Positions 61,255-64,000 of a stretch of DNA of 64,000 bases are shown in pieces (positions within the stretch are counted from its first letter, which is position 1; every line of letters starts with the position of its first letter). Source of the stretch: Pectinatus haikarae. GTDB taxonomy: Bacteria; Bacillota; Negativicutes; Selenomonadales; Selenomonadaceae. The stretch lies in the NCBI RefSeq assembly GCF_030813505.1, contig NZ_JAUSUE010000008.1. One strand, given 5' to 3'. Position numbers and translations under genes: made by a program. Under the pieces are notes generated by a model. The model did no database searches, had not been told where the DNA came from, and was given only the letters and a program-made list of their open reading frames with translations.

Positions 61255-62544
61255 TCAATTTTTTATGGTTTTACCTGTCAATCTTTCGGCACATTTATTT
61301 GCCTCATAAATTATTTTTTCTTCGTCAATCGTTGTAAGGAGGCCTTTATCCAGAAGAATTTTACCATTTACAATAACCGTATCGACCATTGATGCATTAG
61401 CAGAATATACGAGCAGTGATATAGCATCATAGCAAGGTGTCCATTGTGTTCCCTGCATGGAGAAAAGTGTTATATCGGCTTTCATGCCCGGTTCAATTTT
61501 GCCAGTATCATTAAGACCTACAGCTTTTGCACCATAGTATGTTCCCATTTGCAGGGCTTTAAAAGCCGGCACTGCCAGAGGATCAAGAGTAGCAGCTTTG
61601 TGGATCAATGCCGTCAGATTTATTTCCTCCAACATATCCAGATTATTATTGCTGGAAGCTCCATCTGTTCCAAGTCCTACACATATGCCTTTTTCCAATA
61701 ATTTTTTCACAGGAGCTATTCCGCTGGCAAGTTTCAGATTGCTGCCTGGATTATGAGCGACTCTGACATTGTGTTTTTTCATTATGGCAATATCTTCATC
61801 GCTGAGGTGAACACAATGCGCAGCTAATACTCCACAGTCTAAAAGACCTATTTTTTCCATTTGAGCTATTGGCGTTTTAGAATATTTTTCCAGGCATTCT
61901 TTTACTTCACCCTCTGTTTCGGCTAAGTGAATATGGATCTGTGCATTATATTTTTGTGCCTTCTCAATCACTTGCTTAAGAAAATCCGGCGGGCATGTAT
62001 AAGGCGCATGCGGGCCAAACATGACTGTTATTCTGCCGTCGGCGCTGTTGTTATAATTTTCAAAAAGAGTGCAGTTTTCCTGCAGCGCAGCCTGACCATT
62101 AGGAGCAGCACCAATCATGCCGCGCGATAAAACGGCACGTATACCGGTCTCTTCCACCGCTTGAGCAACTTTATCCATATCACCATACATGTCAGCAAAA
62201 ACAGTTGTGCCGGTTTTTATCATTTCTGTGATGCCAAGCATCGCACCCCAGTATATATCATCCTTTTTCATCTTTGCTTCAACGGGCCAGATTTTATTTT
62301 CCAGCCAATCCATCAGCTTCATATCATCGGCATAACTTCGCAGCAATGTCATAGATACATGTGTATGTGCGTTAACAAAACCGGGAACAGCCAACTTACC
62401 CTGTCCGTCTATAGTAGTATTGGCAGTAAAAGTTTCGGGAATTGTACCAATGGCGAAAATAATATCATTTTTGACAGCAATATTGGTTTTTTTGGCAGTG
62501 CCATTGGGAAAAACAGTAAGTACATTTTTTATTAAGATATTCAT
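61255..62544 (-). CDS. mtaD: Amidohydrolase, 5'-methylthioadenosine / S-adenosylhomocysteine deaminase type
   Basis: The 429-residue zinc enzyme belongs to the MtaD/Ssn-type deaminases that turn SAH or methylthioadenosine into the inosyl form. Metal ligands are visible in VNAHTHVSMTLLR (HxH near residue 63), HIHLAETEGEV (His), AAHCVHLSDEDI (His) and LGTDGASSNNNLDML (Asp). It follows ahcY on the same strand with a 91-base gap, which supports a role in SAH disposal. ATG 62544 is preferred by comparison with the family (MNILIKNVLTV); ATG 62562 is an alternative. Confidence 0.88.
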   Translation of the reverse strand: MNILIKNVLTVFPNGTAKKTNIAVKNDIIFAIGTIPETFTANTTIDGQGKLAVPGFVNAHTHVSMTLLRSYADDMKLMDWLENKIWPVEAKMKKDDIYWGAMLGITEMIKTGTTVFADMYGDMDKVAQAVEETGIRAVLSRGMIGAAPNGQAALQENCTLFENYNNSADGRITVMFGPHAPYTCPPDFLKQVIEKAQKYNAQIHIHLAETEGEVKECLEKYSKTPIAQMEKIGLLDCGVLAAHCVHLSDEDIAIMKKHNVRVAHNPGSNLKLASGIAPVKKLLEKGICVGLGTDGASSNNNLDMLEEINLTALIHKAATLDPLAVPAFKALQMGTYYGAKAVGLNDTGKIEPGMKADITLFSMQGTQWTPCYDAISLLVYSANASMVDTVIVNGKILLDKGLLTTIDEEKIIYEANKCAERLTGKTIKN

Positions 62545-62594
62545 TTTATTTTCCGCTTTCATATTTAAATTAACATGTAAATTGATATAAATGA

Positions 62595-62617
62595 GGCCCT
62601 GCAGTTATTACAGGGCC
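62595..62617 (-). terminator. Hairpin between ahcY and mtaD
   Basis: GGCCCTG (62595-62601) pairs with CAGGGCC (62611-62617). On the minus strand it is followed by TCATTTATA, a weak T-run, so read-through into mtaD is likely. Confidence 0.5.
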
Positions 62618-62635
62618 CCTGAGGAATATGGACGA

Positions 62636-63877
62636 TCAAGCCTGGTGAAGATACCTGTGCTGCTCATCCGAAAGTTTATCGATATTGATATTCAGCGAAT
62701 TCAACTTGATCTGAGCTAATTTGATATTTATTTCATTTGGCATCAAATGAACTTTATTTTCCAGAGAATGATGATTTTCTAAAATATGCAATGCCGAGAA
62801 AAATTGTACGCCGAATGAGAGATCCATTATTTCGGCAGGATGTCCGTCTCCGGCAGCAAGATTTACTAAACGTCCTTCTGCCAGAAGGTAAAGTTTTCTG
62901 CCGTCTTTTTGTTTATACTCTTCAATATTTTTACGAACGGTTCTTTTGGACACGGCATTGGACATGAGGTCAATCTTATTTATTTCCACATCAAAATGAC
63001 CTGAATTAGCTAATACAGCGCCATTTTTCATAACAGCAAAATGTTCTTTTGTTATTATATCCTTGCAGCCGGTAAGTGTCAGAAAAATATCACCTATCTT
63101 GGCAGCTTCCTGCATCGGCATAACCCTAAAACCGTCAAATACGGCTTCAACAGCCTTGATAGGGTCTATTTCGGTAATAATAACTTTTGCACCCAATCCT
63201 TTTGCACGCATTGCCGCACCTTTGCCGCACCAGCCATAACCGGATATTACGACATTTTTGCCTGCTATGACGAGATTTGTCGTACGCATTATTCCGTCCC
63301 ACGTAGATTGTCCTGTGCCATAACGATTATCGAACAAATACTTGCAATATGCGTCATTGGCGGCTATCATCGGAAATTTCAGCTTCCCAGTATCAGCGAG
63401 TGCACGCAGACGAATGACACCGGTAGTCGTCTCTTCACTGCCTCCTATGATTTTGTCGGCGAGATCTGCACGATCACCATGCAGATGGGCGACGAGATCA
63501 CCGCCGTCATCTATGATGATATCAGGCTTCGTATCAAGAGCCTTATTGATAAACATATCATATTCTTTGTCAGTACAGCCATGCCATGCAAAAACACTGG
63601 CTCCTTCTTCGACCAAAGCGGCGGCTACATCGTCCTGTGTTGAAAGCGGATTGCTGCCGGTGATTGCCAGCTGCGCTCCTGCGTGCATAAATACGAGCCC
63701 CAAATATGCCGTTTTGGCTTCCAAGTGCATCGTAATAACCAATTTTTTACCGGCAAAGGGTTTGCTTTTTGAAAACACAGCATCAATATGATTTAATACA
63801 GGCATAAAATTCTTTACCCATTCTATTTTATCGTGTCCTGACGGTGCAAGCTTAATATCGCGTATCATCGATTCCAT
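62636..63877 (-). CDS. ahcY: Adenosylhomocysteinase
   Basis: The enzyme splits S-adenosylhomocysteine into adenosine and homocysteine, keeping methylation reactions running. The 413-residue chain is a little shorter than eukaryotic forms but normal for the short bacterial type. It shows AKTAYLGLVFMHAGAQLAITGSNPLSTQDDVAAAL-like blocks (residues about 53-90), NDAYCKYLFDNRYGTGQS with the NAD-site Asn and Lys, and the NAD loop SGYGWCGKGAAMRAKGLGA (about 210-228). The C-terminus ends in HRYLHQA. AGGAGG precedes ATG 63877. Having both ahcY and a deaminase gives two routes for SAH. Confidence 0.95.
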   Translation of the reverse strand: MESMIRDIKLAPSGHDKIEWVKNFMPVLNHIDAVFSKSKPFAGKKLVITMHLEAKTAYLGLVFMHAGAQLAITGSNPLSTQDDVAAALVEEGASVFAWHGCTDKEYDMFINKALDTKPDIIIDDGGDLVAHLHGDRADLADKIIGGSEETTTGVIRLRALADTGKLKFPMIAANDAYCKYLFDNRYGTGQSTWDGIMRTTNLVIAGKNVVISGYGWCGKGAAMRAKGLGAKVIITEIDPIKAVEAVFDGFRVMPMQEAAKIGDIFLTLTGCKDIITKEHFAVMKNGAVLANSGHFDVEINKIDLMSNAVSKRTVRKNIEEYKQKDGRKLYLLAEGRLVNLAAGDGHPAEIMDLSFGVQFFSALHILENHHSLENKVHLMPNEINIKLAQIKLNSLNINIDKLSDEQHRYLHQA

Positions 63878-63931
63878 TTAATAAAATTCCTCCTAATATG
63901 ATAGATCGTTTTGTTAACTTAAATGAAAATT

Positions 63932-64000
63932 GAGGCACCGAACCTTTCAATGGTACAATGTTTCTGCTAGAAAACACACCAATCGAAAGGACGATGCCTC
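63932..64000. repeat. Imperfect inverted repeat at the window edge, possible mobile-element end
   Basis: GAGGCACCGAACCTTTCAAT (from 63932) is repeated in inverted orientation at the last bases (reading GAGGCATCGTCCTTTCGATT on the minus strand), with a few mismatches and one gap. TGTTT/AAAACA near the centre extends the symmetry. The last bases include AAAGGACGATG, which could be a ribosome site and start codon. This may be the end of an insertion sequence whose transposase lies beyond the window, or simply a large hairpin. Confidence 0.4.

Overview
The window looks like a chromosomal segment from a diderm Firmicute of the Negativicutes (Selenomonadales/Veillonellales type). Three things suggest this. 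A complete-looking succinate-propionate gene set is present (CoA transferase, B12-dependent methylmalonyl-CoA mutase in two subunits, MeaB, epimerase, biotin-dependent methylmalonyl-CoA decarboxylase parts). Outer-envelope functions (an outer-membrane beta-barrel ending in Phe, RND efflux) sit beside Firmicute-style regulation (Rex, LevR/PRD activators, AAGGAGG-type ribosome sites, TTG starts). Base composition is AT-rich. A relative of Pectinatus or Selenomonas is plausible, but I cannot fix the genus from this sequence alone.

Layout. 0.1-2.2 kb: O-antigen ligase-like membrane protein and the redox repressor Rex. 2.5-10.1 kb: propionate pathway operon(s), closed by a strong terminator. 10.1-16.3 kb: RND efflux pump plus TetR regulator, divergent from an MFS transporter whose promoter carries a 41-bp palindrome. 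16.4-26.4 kb: a lone hemerythrin, then a sigma-54-dependent galactitol-type PTS operon with two 2-hydroxyacid dehydrogenases and a class II aldolase, its LevR-type activator and a HAD phosphatase. 26.5-29.0 kb: M18 aminopeptidase, and PadR divergent from a phenolic acid decarboxylase. 29.5-34.4 kb: fructose-type PTS plus an AlsE-like epimerase, convergent with a PRD activator. 34.6-36.4 kb: a diguanylate cyclase, a cold-shock protein with a structured leader, and tRNA-Leu.

36.5-50.5 kb is the most unusual part. All genes are on the minus strand and look like a synthase-dependent exopolysaccharide system: Sel1-repeat protein, REC-REC-GGDEF-hemerythrin protein, UDP-sugar dehydrogenase, outer-membrane barrel with an SLH-like N-terminus, an anchored protein with three NodB-like domains, a PilZ-GT2 polysaccharide synthase, a second degenerate deacetylase, and a GH18-like protein. 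In part composition it parallels the alginate and poly-GlcNAc machines, with c-di-GMP and perhaps oxygen as inputs.

50.8-54.1 kb: folate operon (HD protein, FolP, FolB-FolK fusion) ending in an iron-type alcohol dehydrogenase. 54.2-58.2 kb: SIMPL-domain protein, YchF, LTA-synthase-like sulfatase. 58.4-60.5 kb: two genes I do not recognise. 60.6-63.9 kb: RNase H, and S-adenosylhomocysteine metabolism (MtaD-like deaminase, AhcY). The last 69 bases form an imperfect inverted repeat cut by the window edge.
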